The notes: generated by a model from the letters alone, not told the origin. A DNA stretch of 64,000 bases from Nonomuraea longispora (GCF_004348345.1 NZ_SMJZ01000005.1:37208-101207); one strand, 5' to 3'; shown: positions 1 to 11,444, counted from the stretch's first letter. A program made the numbers and translations.

Positions 1-149
1 GGTGGATCGGGTTCGCGATCGTCTGGGTGGCGCTGGCGGTCTTCACGTACGACAGCCTCCGGACGGCGCGGGCGGCCGCTCGGGTCAGGAGATCGGCTGC
101 CCAGTCGGACGATCCGGCGGGCGATCAGCCGCTGCGCTCCACCACGTAG
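1..149 (+). CDS. C-terminal fragment of a RarD-like EamA transporter (cut by window edge)
   Basis: Only the last 48 codons are inside the window, read in the frame that begins at base 3 and ending at a TAG. The visible part has one hydrophobic helix (IGFAIVWVALAVFTYDSL) followed by a basic, hydrophilic tail. The pattern of a final helix ending in VFTxDSL and then arginines is typical of the last helix of RarD-type EamA permeases, inner-membrane transporters of unproven substrate. The stop lies inside the convergent polyprenyl synthase gene, with a 25-base overlap of the two 3' ends. With so little sequence the family call is tentative; another multi-helix membrane protein is possible. Confidence 0.5.
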   Translation, partial: WIGFAIVWVALAVFTYDSLRTARAAARVRRSAAQSDDPAGDQPLRSTT

Positions 150-1114
150 TCACAAAGCGCCAAAAATGCGTTCTTGGCGGGGATGTCGGGAAGGCCGAAA
201 ATGTCGGCACGGGCCCGGTCCACCCACGACTCCAGCTCCGCCCGCGCCCGCGCCATCCCCGGGTGCGCCCGCAGCAGCGTCAGCGCCTCCTCGACCTCCT
301 CCTCGGCGACCGGCCCCGACAGCAGCGAGGTCAGCCGGGACGTCTCCCCCGTGGCCAGCGCGTACAGCACAGGAAGGGTCTTGACGCCCTCCCGCAGGTC
401 GGTGCCCGGCGTCTTGCCCGACTGCGCCCCGCTGGAGGCGACGTCGAGCAGGTCGTCGCCGAGCTGCCAGGCCACGCCGATGGCCTCGCACGCGCGGCTC
501 AGCCGCTCCTCCACGTCGGCGGGCGCCCCGGACAGCAGCGCGCCGAAGCGGCCGGAGGCGGCGATCAGCGAACCCGTCTTGTCGGACAGCACGCTGAGGT
601 AGTGGTCGACGGGGTCCTCGTCGTCGCGCGGCCCGATGGTCTCGCGGATCTGCCCCTGCACGAGGCGGGAGAACGTCTGAGCCTGGATGCGGATCAGCTC
701 GGGACCCAGGTCGGCCAGGATGTCGGAGGCCTGCGCGAACAGGTAGTCGCCGGTGAGGATCGCCACGGTGTTGTCCCACCGGGCGTTGGCGGAGGGAGAG
801 CCCCGGCGCACCGGGGCCTCGTCCATGACGTCGTCGTGATAGAGCGAGCCGAGGTGGGTCAGCTCGATCACGACCGCGCCGGGCACCACACCCGGCGCGG
901 ACGGGTCGCCGAACTGCGCGGCCAGCAGCACCATCAGCGTCCTGAACCGCTTGCCACCGGCCTCGATGAGGTGCCTGGACGCCTCCGTGACGAAGGCGTC
1001 CTCGCTCTCCACCGACCGGCGCAGCAGCTTCTCGACCGCGGCCAGTCCGTTGGCCACGTCCAGCGCCAACCGCTCGTCCTCAATGGGAAGGTCAACCACG
1101 GGAGGCGCGGACAT
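125..1114 (-). CDS. Long-chain polyprenyl diphosphate synthase (menaquinone side chain)
   Basis: A trans-isoprenyl diphosphate synthase of 329 residues, the usual family length. It condenses isopentenyl diphosphate onto an allylic primer to build a long prenyl chain. Both aspartate-rich motifs are present: DDVMD at residues 94-98 and DDLLD at 220-224, with the conserved GGKRFR near residue 53. The ATG start has AAGGGG about 7 bases upstream and lies 11 bases after the nuoN stop, so it is probably the last gene of the menJ-nuo operon. Since actinomycetes use menaquinone as the Complex I acceptor, its product is most likely the menaquinone tail (compare GrcC1/HepT-type enzymes). Chain length cannot be fixed by eye. 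Confidence 0.9.
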   Translation of the reverse strand: MSAPPVVDLPIEDERLALDVANGLAAVEKLLRRSVESEDAFVTEASRHLIEAGGKRFRTLMVLLAAQFGDPSAPGVVPGAVVIELTHLGSLYHDDVMDEAPVRRGSPSANARWDNTVAILTGDYLFAQASDILADLGPELIRIQAQTFSRLVQGQIRETIGPRDDEDPVDHYLSVLSDKTGSLIAASGRFGALLSGAPADVEERLSRACEAIGVAWQLGDDLLDVASSGAQSGKTPGTDLREGVKTLPVLYALATGETSRLTSLLSGPVAEEEVEEALTLLRAHPGMARARAELESWVDRARADIFGLPDIPAKNAFLALCDYVVERSG

Positions 1115-1125
1115 ACGGGATCCCC

Positions 1126-2709
1126 TTATCTAATGAACAGGCTGCGAGCAGCGTCGTCAGCAACACCGAGCATGGACTCCGGATAGAGCCCCACCCCTAC
1201 GGTAACCAGCAGGGAGACGGCGATGACGGCTACGGTTCCCATACTGGGCACCGCGATCGCCGGACCCTCGGCCGAGGGCTCGCTGAAGAACATCAGCACG
1301 ATCACGCGGACGTAGAAGAAGGCGGCGATCGCCGAGGCCACGACGCCCACGACCACCAGCGCCGCCATCCAGCCGCCCATCGAGTCGCCGGGCTGCGTGC
1401 CGCTTTCCAGAGCGGCCGCGAACACGGCGTATTTGCCGAAGAAACCACTGGTCAGCGGGATGCCGGCGAAGGCCAGCAGGAAGAAGGCGAACACCCCGGC
1501 CAGCATCGGGGCACGCTTGCCGAGCCCGGCCCAGCGCGACAGGTGCCCCGCCTCGCCGCCAGGGTCGCGTACCAGCGTGACCACCGCGAACGCGCCGACC
1601 GTGGTGATGCCGTAGACCGCCAGGTAGAACAGCACGGCCTTCAGTGAGCCGGCGTTCTGCTCGGCGGTGCCGAACGTGGCCATCACGCCGACGAGCAGGA
1701 AACCCGCGTGCGCGACGGACGAGTACGCCAGCATGCGCTTGATGTCGGTCTGCGTGATCGCCAGGATCGAGCCGACGATCATCGTGAGCGCGGCGACGCC
1801 CCAGATGGCCGGCCGCCAGTTCCAGTCGAGGTTGCCCAGCCCCACCCAGAACACCCGCATTACGGCGCCCACGGCGGCGACGAGCGTCCCGGAGGCCATC
1901 AGCGCCGTGATCGGCGTGGGGGCGCCCTGGTAGACGTCGGGCTTCCAGGCCTGGAACGGAGCCGCGCCGATCTTGAACATGAGGCCGACGCCGAGCAGCG
2001 CCAGCCCGATCATCAGCAGCGGGTCGAGCGCGGCGCCGCGGGCCAGGGCCTCGTTGACGCCCGGCAGCGAGACGGTGCCCGCGTAGCCGTAGACCATCGC
2101 GATGCCGTACAGGAAGAACGCCGAGGAGAACGCGCCCAGCAGGAAGTACTTCATGGACGCCTCCTGCGAGAGCAGGCGGCGCCGGCGGGCCAGGCCGCAC
2201 AGCAGGTAGAGCGGCAGCGACATGACCTCGAGGGCCACGAACATCATCAGCAGGTCGTGCGAGGCCGGGAACAGCAGCATGCCGCCCACGGCGAACAGAA
2301 CCAGCGGGTAGACCTCGGTGTGGCCACCGCCCGCGGACTCGGCCTGCTCCTCGTCGGCGCTGCCCGGCACGGCCGCGGCCGAGGCGACGAAGTGACCCTC
2401 GTCGTTGATGAGCAGCACGCAGACGAACGACAGGACGAGGATGACGCCCCAGATGAACAGCGAGGGCCCGTCGACCGCGAGCGCGCCCATAGCGGAGGCC
2501 GTGGTGGACACCTGGCCGCGCAGGACCTGCACGAGGACCAGCGCGAACGCGCCGGCCAGGCTGAGCAGGGTCAGCGGCATGTGGATCGCCTTGCGCAGGT
2601 AACGCGGCGCCAGGGCCTCGACGAGCACGCCGATGATGGCCGCGCCGAAGACCACCAGCAGCGGCGCGAGCGTGCCGTACTCGATCGTCGGCGCTGGGAT
2701 GGTGTTCAC
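1126..2709 (-). CDS. nuoN: NADH-quinone oxidoreductase subunit N
   Basis: Antiporter-like membrane subunit of Complex I, 527 residues and about 14 hydrophobic helices. The family signature is clear in the KIGAAPFQAWKPDVYQGAP stretch followed by a long helix, where the lysine and the nearby membrane residues belong to the proton channel. A hydrophilic loop near residues 115-135 (SADEEQAESAGGGH) separates early helices, a common actinobacterial feature. The GTG start overlaps the nuoM stop in a GTGA quartet, indicating translational coupling. It is the last nuo gene and is followed after 11 bases by the prenyl synthase. Confidence 0.97.
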   Translation of the reverse strand: MNTIPAPTIEYGTLAPLLVVFGAAIIGVLVEALAPRYLRKAIHMPLTLLSLAGAFALVLVQVLRGQVSTTASAMGALAVDGPSLFIWGVILVLSFVCVLLINDEGHFVASAAAVPGSADEEQAESAGGGHTEVYPLVLFAVGGMLLFPASHDLLMMFVALEVMSLPLYLLCGLARRRRLLSQEASMKYFLLGAFSSAFFLYGIAMVYGYAGTVSLPGVNEALARGAALDPLLMIGLALLGVGLMFKIGAAPFQAWKPDVYQGAPTPITALMASGTLVAAVGAVMRVFWVGLGNLDWNWRPAIWGVAALTMIVGSILAITQTDIKRMLAYSSVAHAGFLLVGVMATFGTAEQNAGSLKAVLFYLAVYGITTVGAFAVVTLVRDPGGEAGHLSRWAGLGKRAPMLAGVFAFFLLAFAGIPLTSGFFGKYAVFAAALESGTQPGDSMGGWMAALVVVGVVASAIAAFFYVRVIVLMFFSEPSAEGPAIAVPSMGTVAVIAVSLLVTVGVGLYPESMLGVADDAARSLFIR

Positions 2710-4265
2710 TGACCTGTCCCCTTCTCAGCGATGGTGGAGGTGGGTACGCCCACGTTGGTCAGCGTCTGTTGCACTGACGGGTTGATCACATCGAGCAGCG
2801 GCTTGGGGAAGAGACCGAACCCGATGATCAGGGCGACCAGCGGAGCCAGCACCCAGATTTCGCGGGCGTTGACGTCCTTGAACGGCTTGACCGGCTCGGC
2901 GGTCGGGCCGTTCAGGGTCCGCTGCACCATCCACAGGATGTAGACGGCCGCCAGAATCACGGCCACCGCGGAGACGACCGCGGCCGCCGTCAGCGCTCCC
3001 GACCCGTGGGCCTGGCTCGAGTACGTGCCGATCATGACCATGAACTCGCTCACGAAGGACGACAGGCCCGGCAGCGAGAGCCCGGCCAGACCGGCGACGA
3101 GGAAGAAGCCCGCGAGCACCGGCGCGACCTTCTGCACGCCTCCGTAGTCGCCGATGAACGGCGAGCCGCGCCTGGCGATGAGGAACCCGGCGGCCAGGAA
3201 CAGCGCGCCGGTGGCGAAGCCGTGGTTGACCATGTAGAGGGCCGCGCCGGACTGGGCGACCGACGACATGGCGAACACGCCCATGACGATGAACCCGAAG
3301 TGCGAGATCGACGTGTACGCGATGAGCCGCTTCATGTCGGTCTGCCCGATCGCCACGATGGCGCCGTAGATGATGCTGATGACCGCCAGCACGACGATCG
3401 GCACCGTGAACGCCTTGGCGGCGTCGGGGAACAGCTCCAGGCAGAAGCGGAGCATGCCGAACGTGCCGACCTTGTCCAGCACGCCGACCAGCAGCACGGC
3501 GGCCCCCGCGGGTGCCTGGGCGGCCGCGTCGGGCAGCCACGTGTGCACCGGCCACAGCGGCGCCTTGATCGCGAACGCGATGAAGAACCCGCCGAAGAGC
3601 CACTTCTGCATCGCCGGGTCCTGGATGGCGCCGACCAGTTCGGGGAACATGAACGTCTTGCTGCCCGCGACCACGTAGAGACCGATGACCGCGACCAGCA
3701 TGAGCAGGCCGCCGAACAGCGAGTACAGCAGGAACTTCACGGCCGCGTAGGACCGCTGGGCGCCGCCGTACGAGCCGATCATGAAGTACATCGGGATCAG
3801 CATGGCTTCGAAGAAGACGTAGAAGAGGAAGATGTCGGTCGCCGCGAAGACGCCGATCATCATCGTCTCCAGCACCAGCAGCAGCGAGAAGTACGTCTTC
3901 ACCGACCGCTTGGGCGTGATGAGCGTGCCGTCGGCGGTCTTGACGCCGTCGGCGTCGTGCCAGGAGGCCAGTACCACGATCGGCACCAGCACCACCGACA
4001 GCGCGACCAGCACGAGCGCCACTCCGTCGACGCCGACCCCGAACTTCACGCCGAAACTCGGGATCCAGTCGTACTCGGCGACGAACTGGAAACGGTCGCC
4101 GTCGGGCTTGAACCCGGCGGCCATGACGCCCGTCAGGACCAGCACCGCCAGCGAGACCAGCAACGTGACCTGCTTGGCCAGCTTGTCACTGCCCTTGGGA
4201 AGCAGGGCCACCACGATGGCGCCCAGCACGGGCACCGCCATGAGTATCGGAAGCCAGGGTGACAT
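2706..4265 (-). CDS. nuoM: NADH-quinone oxidoreductase subunit M
   Basis: Antiporter-like proton-pumping subunit of Complex I, 519 residues from the ATG at 4265 (MSPWLPIL). The frame is open further upstream, but this start overlaps the nuoL stop in TGATG and gives the normal family N-terminus. Diagnostic segments are FFEAMLIPMYFMIG, with the conserved membrane glutamate, and PLWPVHTWLPDAAAQAP in the central channel helix. The usual HTEAPT of NuoM reads AAQAPA here, a moderate departure. The ATG and stop overlaps on both sides fit the tightly coupled nuo operon. Confidence 0.96.
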   Translation of the reverse strand: MSPWLPILMAVPVLGAIVVALLPKGSDKLAKQVTLLVSLAVLVLTGVMAAGFKPDGDRFQFVAEYDWIPSFGVKFGVGVDGVALVLVALSVVLVPIVVLASWHDADGVKTADGTLITPKRSVKTYFSLLLVLETMMIGVFAATDIFLFYVFFEAMLIPMYFMIGSYGGAQRSYAAVKFLLYSLFGGLLMLVAVIGLYVVAGSKTFMFPELVGAIQDPAMQKWLFGGFFIAFAIKAPLWPVHTWLPDAAAQAPAGAAVLLVGVLDKVGTFGMLRFCLELFPDAAKAFTVPIVVLAVISIIYGAIVAIGQTDMKRLIAYTSISHFGFIVMGVFAMSSVAQSGAALYMVNHGFATGALFLAAGFLIARRGSPFIGDYGGVQKVAPVLAGFFLVAGLAGLSLPGLSSFVSEFMVMIGTYSSQAHGSGALTAAAVVSAVAVILAAVYILWMVQRTLNGPTAEPVKPFKDVNAREIWVLAPLVALIIGFGLFPKPLLDVINPSVQQTLTNVGVPTSTIAEKGTGQ

Positions 4266-6166
4266 CAGATGTTCCCAACGAGGAGCAGGGCGCCGGTCAG
4301 CAGGGCGGCACCGATCAGGATGGACAGCGCGTACGTTCTGGCGAAGCCCGTCTGGATCCGCCGCAGGCGCCCGGAGCTGCCGCCGATGCCCGCCGCCAGA
4401 CCGTTGACGATCCCGTCGATGCCGCGGTTGTCGAAGTACACCGCGAGGCGGGTCAGCCACTGGCCGGGACGCATGAAGAGCGACTCGTTGAGCGCGTCAC
4501 CGTACAGGTCGCGCCGGGCGAACGTGGTGAGGAAGGAGCCGCGCGGCTGCACGGACGGAACCTCGGCCCGGCCGTACCTCATCCACGCGAAGGCCGCGCC
4601 GACCGCGACGAGCGCCAGGGTCGCCAGGCCGGGGGTGCTGGTGAAGTGGAAGGCGGGCAGCTCTTCCGGCCGGCCGACCGCCGGGGCGAGGAACAGCAGC
4701 AGCCGGTTGCTCAGGACGAGGTAGGCGCCCAGGCCGAGCGCGCCGAGCGACAGGATCATCAGCGGGATGGTCATGACGGACGGCGACTCGTGCGGGTGGG
4801 CGTCGTCGGCCCAGCGCTTCTGGCCGAAGAAGGTCATGAAGACCATCCGCGACATGTAGAAGCCGGTGATGCCCGCGCCGAGCACGGCCAGCCAGCCGAG
4901 GATCGGCTGGTGGTGCACCGCGGTCTCGATGATGCCGTCCTTGGTGAAGTAGCCGGACAGCAGCGGGAACCCGATGATCGCCAGGTAGCCGATGAAGAAC
5001 GTGGCGAAGGTGATGGGCATAAGCTTGCGCAGCCCACCGTACTTGCGCATGTCGACTTCGTCGTTCATGCCGTGCATGACCGAGCCGGCGCCGAGGAACA
5101 GGTCGGCCTTGAAGAAGCCGTGCGTGATCAGGTGGCCGATCGCGAAGGCGTAACCCGCCGGACCGAGGCCCGCGCCGAGCATCATGTAGCCGATCTGCGA
5201 CATCGTCGAGCCGGCCAGGCCCTTCTTGATGTCGTCCTTCGCGCAACCGATGATCGCGCCGGCGAGCAGCGTGGCCGCGCCGACGATGGCCACGGCGAGC
5301 GCGGCCCCCGAGCCCTCGGGGAAGAAGAACGCCCCCGAACGCACCACGAGGTAGACCCCGGCGGTGACCATGGTCGCGGCGTGGATCAGGGCCGACACGG
5401 GAGTCGGGCCCTCCATGGCGTCGAGCAGCCAGGACTGCAGCGGCAGCTGCGCCGACTTGCCGCACGCGCCGAGGAGCAGCAGCAGCCCGATGGCGAGCGT
5501 GGTCGGGTTCTCGGACGTGATCGGCTGCAGCTCGCCGAAGGCGAGCGTGCCGAACGTGGTCCAGATGAGGAACATGCCGACCAGCAGGCCGAAGTCGCCG
5601 ACGCGGTTGACGACGAACGCCTTCTTCGCCGCGACCGCCGCCGACGGCTTGAACTGCCAGAACCCGATCAGCAGGTACGAGGCCAGGCCCACGCCCTCCC
5701 AGCCGATGAACAGGCCCACGTAGTTGTCGGCCAGCACCAGCAGGAGCATCGCGGCCACGAACAGGTTCAGGTAGGCGAAGAACCTGCGCCGGTGCTCGTC
5801 ATGCGACATGTAGCCGATCGAGTAGATGTGGATCAGCGAGCCCACACCGGTGATCAGGAGGGCGAAGCTGATCGACAGCGGGTCGATCAGCAGCCCCATG
5901 TCGACCATGCCCGGGATGAACTCGTAGAGGTGCACGGCCCGCCGGCGCTGCTCCTCCCCGAACCCGACCAGCTCGAAGAAGGCCAGCACCGCCACGGCGA
6001 ACGAGGCGAGGGACATGGCCACGCCCAGCAGATGGCCCCAGCGGTTCGTGAACCGGCCGAACACCAGCAGGACGAACGCCCCGACGAGCGGGAAGGCGAT
6101 CATCAGCCAGGACAGTCCGATCACGCCGCCGGTGTGCTGGGCGATCTCAGCGATATGAGATTCCAC
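4265..6166 (-). CDS. nuoL: NADH-quinone oxidoreductase subunit L
   Basis: Largest antiporter-like subunit of Complex I, 633 residues, with the long C-terminal part that carries the lateral helix in this family. Visible signatures are [20 protein letters not shown] in the N-terminal half and [20 protein letters not shown] in the channel core. The GTG start at 6166 is preceded by AAGAGGTG at a good distance and lies 10 bases after the nuoK stop, the only small gap in the distal nuo genes. The 3' end shares one base with the nuoM start. Confidence 0.97.
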   Translation of the reverse strand: MESHIAEIAQHTGGVIGLSWLMIAFPLVGAFVLLVFGRFTNRWGHLLGVAMSLASFAVAVLAFFELVGFGEEQRRRAVHLYEFIPGMVDMGLLIDPLSISFALLITGVGSLIHIYSIGYMSHDEHRRRFFAYLNLFVAAMLLLVLADNYVGLFIGWEGVGLASYLLIGFWQFKPSAAVAAKKAFVVNRVGDFGLLVGMFLIWTTFGTLAFGELQPITSENPTTLAIGLLLLLGACGKSAQLPLQSWLLDAMEGPTPVSALIHAATMVTAGVYLVVRSGAFFFPEGSGAALAVAIVGAATLLAGAIIGCAKDDIKKGLAGSTMSQIGYMMLGAGLGPAGYAFAIGHLITHGFFKADLFLGAGSVMHGMNDEVDMRKYGGLRKLMPITFATFFIGYLAIIGFPLLSGYFTKDGIIETAVHHQPILGWLAVLGAGITGFYMSRMVFMTFFGQKRWADDAHPHESPSVMTIPLMILSLGALGLGAYLVLSNRLLLFLAPAVGRPEELPAFHFTSTPGLATLALVAVGAAFAWMRYGRAEVPSVQPRGSFLTTFARRDLYGDALNESLFMRPGQWLTRLAVYFDNRGIDGIVNGLAAGIGGSSGRLRRIQTGFARTYALSILIGAALLTGALLLVGNI

Positions 6167-6176
6167 CAGTCACCTC

Positions 6177-6473
6177 TTAGTACTTCAGCAGGTTGGCGTC
6201 GTCGACGGACGCGGACCTGCGGGTTCGGAAGATCGTCACGATGATGGCCAGGCCGACGACGACCTCGGCCGCGGCCACCACCATCACGAAGAACGCGATG
6301 ATCTGGCCTTCCAGGTTGCCGACCTGCCTGGAGAAGGTGACGAAGGCGAGGTTGCAGGCGTTGAGCATGAGCTCCACGCACATGAACACCACGATCGCGT
6401 TGCGCCGGATGAGCACGCCCATCGCGCCGATGGCGAACAACAACCCCGAAAGGATCAGGTAGTGCGTGGTCAC
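6177..6473 (-). CDS. nuoK: NADH-quinone oxidoreductase subunit K
   Basis: Small membrane subunit of Complex I, 98 residues with three helices, the standard size. The conserved intramembrane glutamates of the E-channel are in the [16 protein letters not shown] segment and in the [13 protein letters not shown] segment. The GTG start overlaps the nuoJ stop (GTGA). It acts with NuoJ, NuoA and NuoH near the quinone site. Confidence 0.97.
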   Translation of the reverse strand: MTTHYLILSGLLFAIGAMGVLIRRNAIVVFMCVELMLNACNLAFVTFSRQVGNLEGQIIAFFVMVVAAAEVVVGLAIIVTIFRTRRSASVDDANLLKY

Positions 6474-7264
6474 TTGGTCACCCCGTTGCTCTCTTCGGCG
6501 TCGCTGTCCGCGCCGTCGTCGTCGGCCCGGTGCCTGATGGCCGCGGCGAGCTTGGGGTCCTCGGGCATGCGGCCGTGCTCGACGTCGTAGCGCGCGATGT
6601 AGCGGTTGACCGAGGACTCCGCGACCGACCCGTCCGGCAGCAGCGCCGGCATGTCGATGGCGTTGTTCCTGGCGTACGTGCCGGGACCGGGCAGCGGCGA
6701 CGGGTGGTCGCCGAGGAACCGGGCGCGGGACAGGTCCTTCTGCGTGGGCCTGTCGGTGAGTCGTTCGCGGTGCGCCAGCACCATCGCGCCGAGCGCGGCG
6801 GTGATCAGCAGCGCCGAGGTGATCTCGAACGCGAAGACGTACTTCGTGAACAGCAGCAGCGCGATGGAGCGGATGTAGCCGCCCTGCGCGGTGGCCTGCG
6901 CGAGCCCCGCCTCGTCGGCGAAGACCGCGTTGCCGATGGCGAGCGCGATCAGCGACACGAAGCCGAGCGCCGCGATGACGGCCCAGAACCGCTGGCCCTT
7001 GAGCGTCTCGACGAAGGAGTCCGACGAGTCCACGCCGACGAGCATGAGCACGAACAGGAACAGCATCATGATCGCGCCGGTGTAGACGATGATCTGCACC
7101 ACGGCCAGGAAGGGCGCGTCCTGCACGGCGTACAGGACGGCCAGGCTGAGCATCACGGTGCCGAGCATCAGCGCGGAGTACACGGCCTTCCTGTTGAAGA
7201 CCATGCCGAGCGCGGCGCCGACGGAGACGACGGCGAGCACCCAGAAAGTGATGGTCTCACCCAT
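6470..7264 (-). CDS. nuoJ: NADH-quinone oxidoreductase subunit J
   Basis: Membrane subunit of Complex I with five predicted helices in the first 165 residues. [20 protein letters not shown] is the conserved third helix containing the pi-bulge region. At 264 residues it is longer than the roughly 180-residue proteobacterial form because of a hydrophilic tail of about 90 residues rich in D, E and R; such tails are common in actinobacterial NuoJ. The ATG start overlaps the end of nuoI by 8 bases and the stop overlaps the nuoK start. Confidence 0.96.
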   Translation of the reverse strand: MGETITFWVLAVVSVGAALGMVFNRKAVYSALMLGTVMLSLAVLYAVQDAPFLAVVQIIVYTGAIMMLFLFVLMLVGVDSSDSFVETLKGQRFWAVIAALGFVSLIALAIGNAVFADEAGLAQATAQGGYIRSIALLLFTKYVFAFEITSALLITAALGAMVLAHRERLTDRPTQKDLSRARFLGDHPSPLPGPGTYARNNAIDMPALLPDGSVAESSVNRYIARYDVEHGRMPEDPKLAAAIRHRADDDGADSDAEESNGVTK

Positions 7265-7772
7265 TGGTCCGTCCCAGGCGGTAGTAGTCCTCTTCGGTCT
7301 CGCCGAGCCGCATCGGGTGCGGAGGCTGCTCCATGCCCTGGGTCAGCGGCGCGAGCAGCATCTCCTTGGTGTAGATGAGGCTTTCGCGGTCGCTGTCGGC
7401 GAGCTCGTACTCGTTCGTCATGGTGAGCGCGCGGGTCGGGCAGGCCTCGATGCACAGCCCGCACAGGATGCACCGCAGATAGTTGATCTGGTACGTGCGC
7501 CCGTAACGCTCGCCCGGCGAGTAGCGCTCCTCCTCGGTGTTGTCCGCGCCCTCGACGTAGATCGCGTCGGCCGGGCACGCCCAGGCGCACAACTCGCACC
7601 CGACGCACTTCTCCAGCCCGTCAGGCCAGCGGTTGAGCTGGTGACGCCCGTGGAAGCGCGGGGCCGTGGGCCTCTTCTCCTCCGGGTAGTTCGTAGTGAC
7701 GGGCTTTTTGAACATCGTATGGAAGGTGACCCCGAAGCCCTTGACGGGGTTCAGCCAGTCAGTTAGTCCCAC
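7257..7772 (-). CDS. nuoI: NADH-quinone oxidoreductase subunit I (2x 4Fe-4S)
   Basis: Ferredoxin-like peripheral subunit, 171 residues, carrying clusters N6a and N6b between NuoG and NuoB. Two CxxCxxCxxxCP motifs are visible: [12 protein letters not shown] and [12 protein letters not shown]. The frame continues 15 codons upstream, but the GTG at 7772 has AAGGAGA six to seven bases before it and gives the usual [18 protein letters not shown]-terminus, so I chose it. This start lies inside the end of nuoH (14-base overlap). Confidence 0.96.
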   Translation of the reverse strand: MGLTDWLNPVKGFGVTFHTMFKKPVTTNYPEEKRPTAPRFHGRHQLNRWPDGLEKCVGCELCAWACPADAIYVEGADNTEEERYSPGERYGRTYQINYLRCILCGLCIEACPTRALTMTNEYELADSDRESLIYTKEMLLAPLTQGMEQPPHPMRLGETEEDYYRLGRTNG

Positions 7773-9060
7773 TGGGAATCTCCTTGTGCTGCACCCCGTG
7801 GTAGTGCGGCAGATCAAGCGGCGGCACCGGGAAGCCGCCCGCCACCGGCTCCTTGGACAGTTCCTCGAACTCGGCCTCCACCTGCGCCTTCCTGGCCTCC
7901 TTGCGCCGCTGGTTGACGGTGTCGAACCGCATCCAGATGGCCAGCGCCCCGACCACGATCACCGCGCCCAGGCCGATGCCGATCATCCTGTCGCCCTCGT
8001 TGATCACGACGTTGCGCACCGCCGCCACCAGCAGGATCCACGCCAGGTTGACCGGGATCAGCACCTTCCAGCCCAACGCCATCAGCTGGTCGTAACGCAC
8101 CCGAGGCAACGAGGCGCGCACCCACACGATGAAGCAGAAGGTCAGCACGAACTTGATGAAGAACCAGAGCACCGGCAGCCAGCCGACGTTCGCGCCGTCC
8201 CACAACGAGATCGGCCACGGCGCCCGCCAGCCGCCCAGGAACAACGTCACCGCGATGGCCGAGGCGGTGAACGTGTGCAGGTATTCGCCCATCATGATCA
8301 GGGCGAACTTCAGCGACGAGGAATACTCGGTCTGGAACCCGCCGACCAGCTCGCCCTCACCCTCGGGCAGGTCGAACGGGATGCGCGCCGCCTCGCCGAA
8401 CATGCACACCACGTAGATCAGGAACGACGGGATGAGCAGCACGGCGAACCACGTGTCCCCCTGCGCCTTGACGATCTCGGAGGTGGACAGCGTGCCCGCG
8501 AACAGGAAGATCGCCACGAACGACAACCCCATCGCGATCTCGTACGAAACCACCTGGGCCGCCGACCGCAGCCCGCCCAGCAGCGCGTACGGCGAGCGCG
8601 ACGACCATCCCGCCAGCACCACGCCGTAGACCGAGACCGCGCCCATGGCCAGCATGAACAGCACCGCCACCGGCAGGTCGACCAGCTGCAGCGGCGTCTG
8701 CACACCGAACAGGTTGACCATCGGCGCGAACGGCACGATCGAGAAGGCCAGGAACGCCGGCACCACCATGATGACCGGCGCCAGCAGGTAGAGGACCTTG
8801 TCCACGGTCCGCGGGAAGATGTCCTCCTTCAGACCCATCTTCAGGCCGTCGGCCACGGACTGCAGCAGACCGAACTTGCCGGCCCGGTTGGGGCCGTAGC
8901 GGTGCTGCATCCGCGAGATCAGCTTGCGCTCGAACCAGACGCCGAACAGGATGCCCAGCATCAGGAAGAGGAAGAGCATCACGGCCTTGATGATGGTGAT
9001 CCACAGCGGGTCCTTGCCGAAGTCGGCAAGGGTGGGATCGGCCGCGAGAAGGTGCATCAT
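7759..9060 (-). CDS. nuoH: NADH-quinone oxidoreductase subunit H
   Basis: Membrane subunit forming much of the quinone-binding cavity, 433 residues with about eight or nine helices and a charged cytoplasmic tail of about 50 residues. The characteristic loop [18 protein letters not shown] follows the first helix, and [20 protein letters not shown] carries the conserved acidic residues of the E-channel entrance. The start is a double ATG at 9060; the nuoG stop lies within it (ATGATG). Confidence 0.97.
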   Translation of the reverse strand: MMHLLAADPTLADFGKDPLWITIIKAVMLFLFLMLGILFGVWFERKLISRMQHRYGPNRAGKFGLLQSVADGLKMGLKEDIFPRTVDKVLYLLAPVIMVVPAFLAFSIVPFAPMVNLFGVQTPLQLVDLPVAVLFMLAMGAVSVYGVVLAGWSSRSPYALLGGLRSAAQVVSYEIAMGLSFVAIFLFAGTLSTSEIVKAQGDTWFAVLLIPSFLIYVVCMFGEAARIPFDLPEGEGELVGGFQTEYSSSLKFALIMMGEYLHTFTASAIAVTLFLGGWRAPWPISLWDGANVGWLPVLWFFIKFVLTFCFIVWVRASLPRVRYDQLMALGWKVLIPVNLAWILLVAAVRNVVINEGDRMIGIGLGAVIVVGALAIWMRFDTVNQRRKEARKAQVEAEFEELSKEPVAGGFPVPPLDLPHYHGVQHKEIPSGTN

Positions 9061-11444
9061 GAGGCGCTCCCGATCGTGACGATGTCGCCGGCCACCGCGC
9101 GCAGGTCACGTGTGACCGAGCAGCCGCCGGAGTTGGCCGGCACCCAGACCACGCGGTCCGGCAGGTCGGCGACGCGCACCGGCAGCGTGACGGTGTCGGC
9201 CTCCGGGCCGCCGACGACGAGCTTGTCGCCGTCGACGACGCCGATCTCGGCGGCGGTGACCGCGGAGACCAGCGCCTCGGCCTCGCGGGCGGTGCCCGCC
9301 AGGTAGGGCTCGCCGTCCTGCAGCCTGCCGTCGTCGAGCAGCAGGTGCCAGGTGGCCAGCAGGGCCTCGCCGGCCGCCGGGGCGACCTGGGCGCGGGTGG
9401 CGGTGTGCGGGGCGGTGACGCGGCTGCCGCGCCAGGCGCCCATGCCCGACAGCTCCCGCCGCACGGCCTTGGCGTCGGGCAGGCCGAGGTGCACGTCCAT
9501 CCGGTCGGCCAGGTTGCCGATCACCGCGATGTCGGACTGCAGGCCGGGCACCTTGAGCGGCGCCTCGAACGAGCGGCCCCTGCCCTCCCAGTCGACGAAC
9601 GTGCCGCCCTTCTCCTGGACGGCGGCGACGGGCAGCACCACGTCGGCGCGGTCGGTGACGGCGCTCGCGCGGATCTCCAGGCTGACGATGAACGGCGTAC
9701 GTTCGAGCGCGTCGAGCGCCGCCGCCGGGTCGGCCAGGTCGTAGGGGTCGACGCCGCCGACGACCAGCGCGTCCAGTTCGCCGTCGCGGGCGGCGGCGAG
9801 GATGCCGGCGGTGTCGCGGCCCGGCGTGGCGGGCACCGAGGCCACGTTCCACGCCCTGGCCACCTCGGCCCTCGCGGTCTCGTCGTCGACCGGGCGGCCG
9901 ATCGGCAGCAGGTTGGGCAGCGCGCCGGCCTCGACCGCGCCGCGCTCACCGGCCCTGCGCGGCACCCAGGCCAGCCGGGCGTCGGAGACGTTGGCGAGCC
10001 TGATCAGGGCGGAGAACGCGCCCGGCACGGTGGCCAGGCGCTCGCCAGCGAGCACGATCGTGCCCTCGGCCAGCGTGCCGAGCAGGTCCCCGACGGCGTC
10101 GGCCTCGGCGCCCGGAGCGGTGCGGATCAGCGTGCCGCCCATCTTGGCCAGGCCGGGCGTCGCGAACGGCGCGATGGCGGTGACCTTGAGCCCCTTCTTC
10201 ATCCACGCCTTGCGCAGGCGCAGGAAGACGATCGGCGACTCCTCCTCGGGCTCGAACCCGACGAGCAGCACGTGCGGGGCGCTCTCGAGGTCGGCGTAGC
10301 TGATGTCGATGCCCTTGCCGGCCACCGCGTGCGCCAGGAACTGCGCCTCCTCGGCGGAGTGCGGCCTGGCGCGGAAGTCGACGTCGTTGCTGTTCAGGGC
10401 GATCCTGGCGAACTTGGCGTAGGCGTAGGCGTCCTCGACCGTGGCCCGGCCGCCGACGAGCACGCCGGCCTTGCCTCGGGCCTTCGCCAGGCCCTCCGCG
10501 GCCACCGACAGCGCCTCAGGCCACGAGGCGGGCACGAGCACGCCCTCCTCGTTGCGGACCAGCGGCGTCTTCAGCCGGTCGGGCTGCTGCGCGTACGCGA
10601 ACGCCCAGCGGCCCTTGTCGCAGTTCCACTCCTCGTTCACCTGCGGGTCGTTGCCCGCCAGGCGGCGGGTGACCCGGCCGCGCCGGTGGTCGGTGCGCAT
10701 GCCGCAGCCGGAGGCGCAGTGCTCGCACGCGCTCGGCGTGGACACCAGGTCGAACGGGCGGGCCCTGAACCGGTAGGCGGCACCGGTCAGCGCGCCCACC
10801 GGGCAGATCTGCACCGTGTTGCCGGAGAAGTAGGAGTTGAACGGCTTACCGTCGGCCGTACGCACCTGCTCCTTGGCGCCGCGCTCGAAGAACTCGATGA
10901 GCGGGTCTCCGGCGATCTGGTCGGAGAAGCGGATGCAGCGCGCGCACTGCACGCAGCGCTCGCGGTCGAGCAGCACCTGCGTCGACAGCGGCAGCGGCTT
11001 GGGGAAGGTACGCTTCTGCTCCTGGAACCGGGACTCGCCGCGGCCGTTGGACATGGCCTGGTTCTGCAGCGGACACTCGCCGCCCTTGTCACAGACCGGG
11101 CAGTCGAGCGGGTGGTTCAGCAGCAGGAACTCCATGGCCGCGCGCTGCGCCTTCTCGGCGACCGGCGAGGTGAGCTGCGTCTGCACCACCATGCCCTCGG
11201 CGACCTCGATCGCGCACGACGGCTGCGGCTTGGGAAAACCGCGGCCGTTGCCAGCGTCGGGGATGTCGACCAGGCACTGCCGGCAGTTGGCCGCCGGGTC
11301 GAGCAGCGGATGGTCGCAGAACCGCGGGATCTGGATGCCCAGCAGCTCGGCGGCCCTGATGATCAGAGTGCCCTTGGGGACACTGACCTGGAACCCGTCG
11401 ATGGTCAGGGTCACCAGGTTCGTTTCGGTCTCTACGACGGTCAC
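9057..11444 (-). CDS. nuoG: NADH-quinone oxidoreductase subunit G
   Basis: Peripheral iron-sulfur subunit of 795 residues. The N-terminal 2Fe-2S ferredoxin-like domain has the CRQCLVDI motif. It is followed by a [13 protein letters not shown] cluster site with the upstream HPLDC histidine ligand, and by [11 protein letters not shown] for the N4 4Fe-4S cluster. A CxxC-G-C block near residue 240 ([10 protein letters not shown]) matches the extra N7 cluster. The remainder is a molybdopterin-oxidoreductase-like fold without evidence of a bound molybdopterin. The GTG start overlaps the nuoF stop; the stop overlaps the nuoH start. Confidence 0.96.
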   Translation of the reverse strand: MTVVETETNLVTLTIDGFQVSVPKGTLIIRAAELLGIQIPRFCDHPLLDPAANCRQCLVDIPDAGNGRGFPKPQPSCAIEVAEGMVVQTQLTSPVAEKAQRAAMEFLLLNHPLDCPVCDKGGECPLQNQAMSNGRGESRFQEQKRTFPKPLPLSTQVLLDRERCVQCARCIRFSDQIAGDPLIEFFERGAKEQVRTADGKPFNSYFSGNTVQICPVGALTGAAYRFRARPFDLVSTPSACEHCASGCGMRTDHRRGRVTRRLAGNDPQVNEEWNCDKGRWAFAYAQQPDRLKTPLVRNEEGVLVPASWPEALSVAAEGLAKARGKAGVLVGGRATVEDAYAYAKFARIALNSNDVDFRARPHSAEEAQFLAHAVAGKGIDISYADLESAPHVLLVGFEPEEESPIVFLRLRKAWMKKGLKVTAIAPFATPGLAKMGGTLIRTAPGAEADAVGDLLGTLAEGTIVLAGERLATVPGAFSALIRLANVSDARLAWVPRRAGERGAVEAGALPNLLPIGRPVDDETARAEVARAWNVASVPATPGRDTAGILAAARDGELDALVVGGVDPYDLADPAAALDALERTPFIVSLEIRASAVTDRADVVLPVAAVQEKGGTFVDWEGRGRSFEAPLKVPGLQSDIAVIGNLADRMDVHLGLPDAKAVRRELSGMGAWRGSRVTAPHTATRAQVAPAAGEALLATWHLLLDDGRLQDGEPYLAGTAREAEALVSAVTAAEIGVVDGDKLVVGGPEADTVTLPVRVADLPDRVVWVPANSGGCSVTRDLRAVAGDIVTIGSAS

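Noticed and set aside
4259..6244. 661-codon open frame on the plus strand opposite nuoL
   Set aside because: Rich in R, E, H, Q and D with no domain; it is the GC-bias shadow of nuoL.
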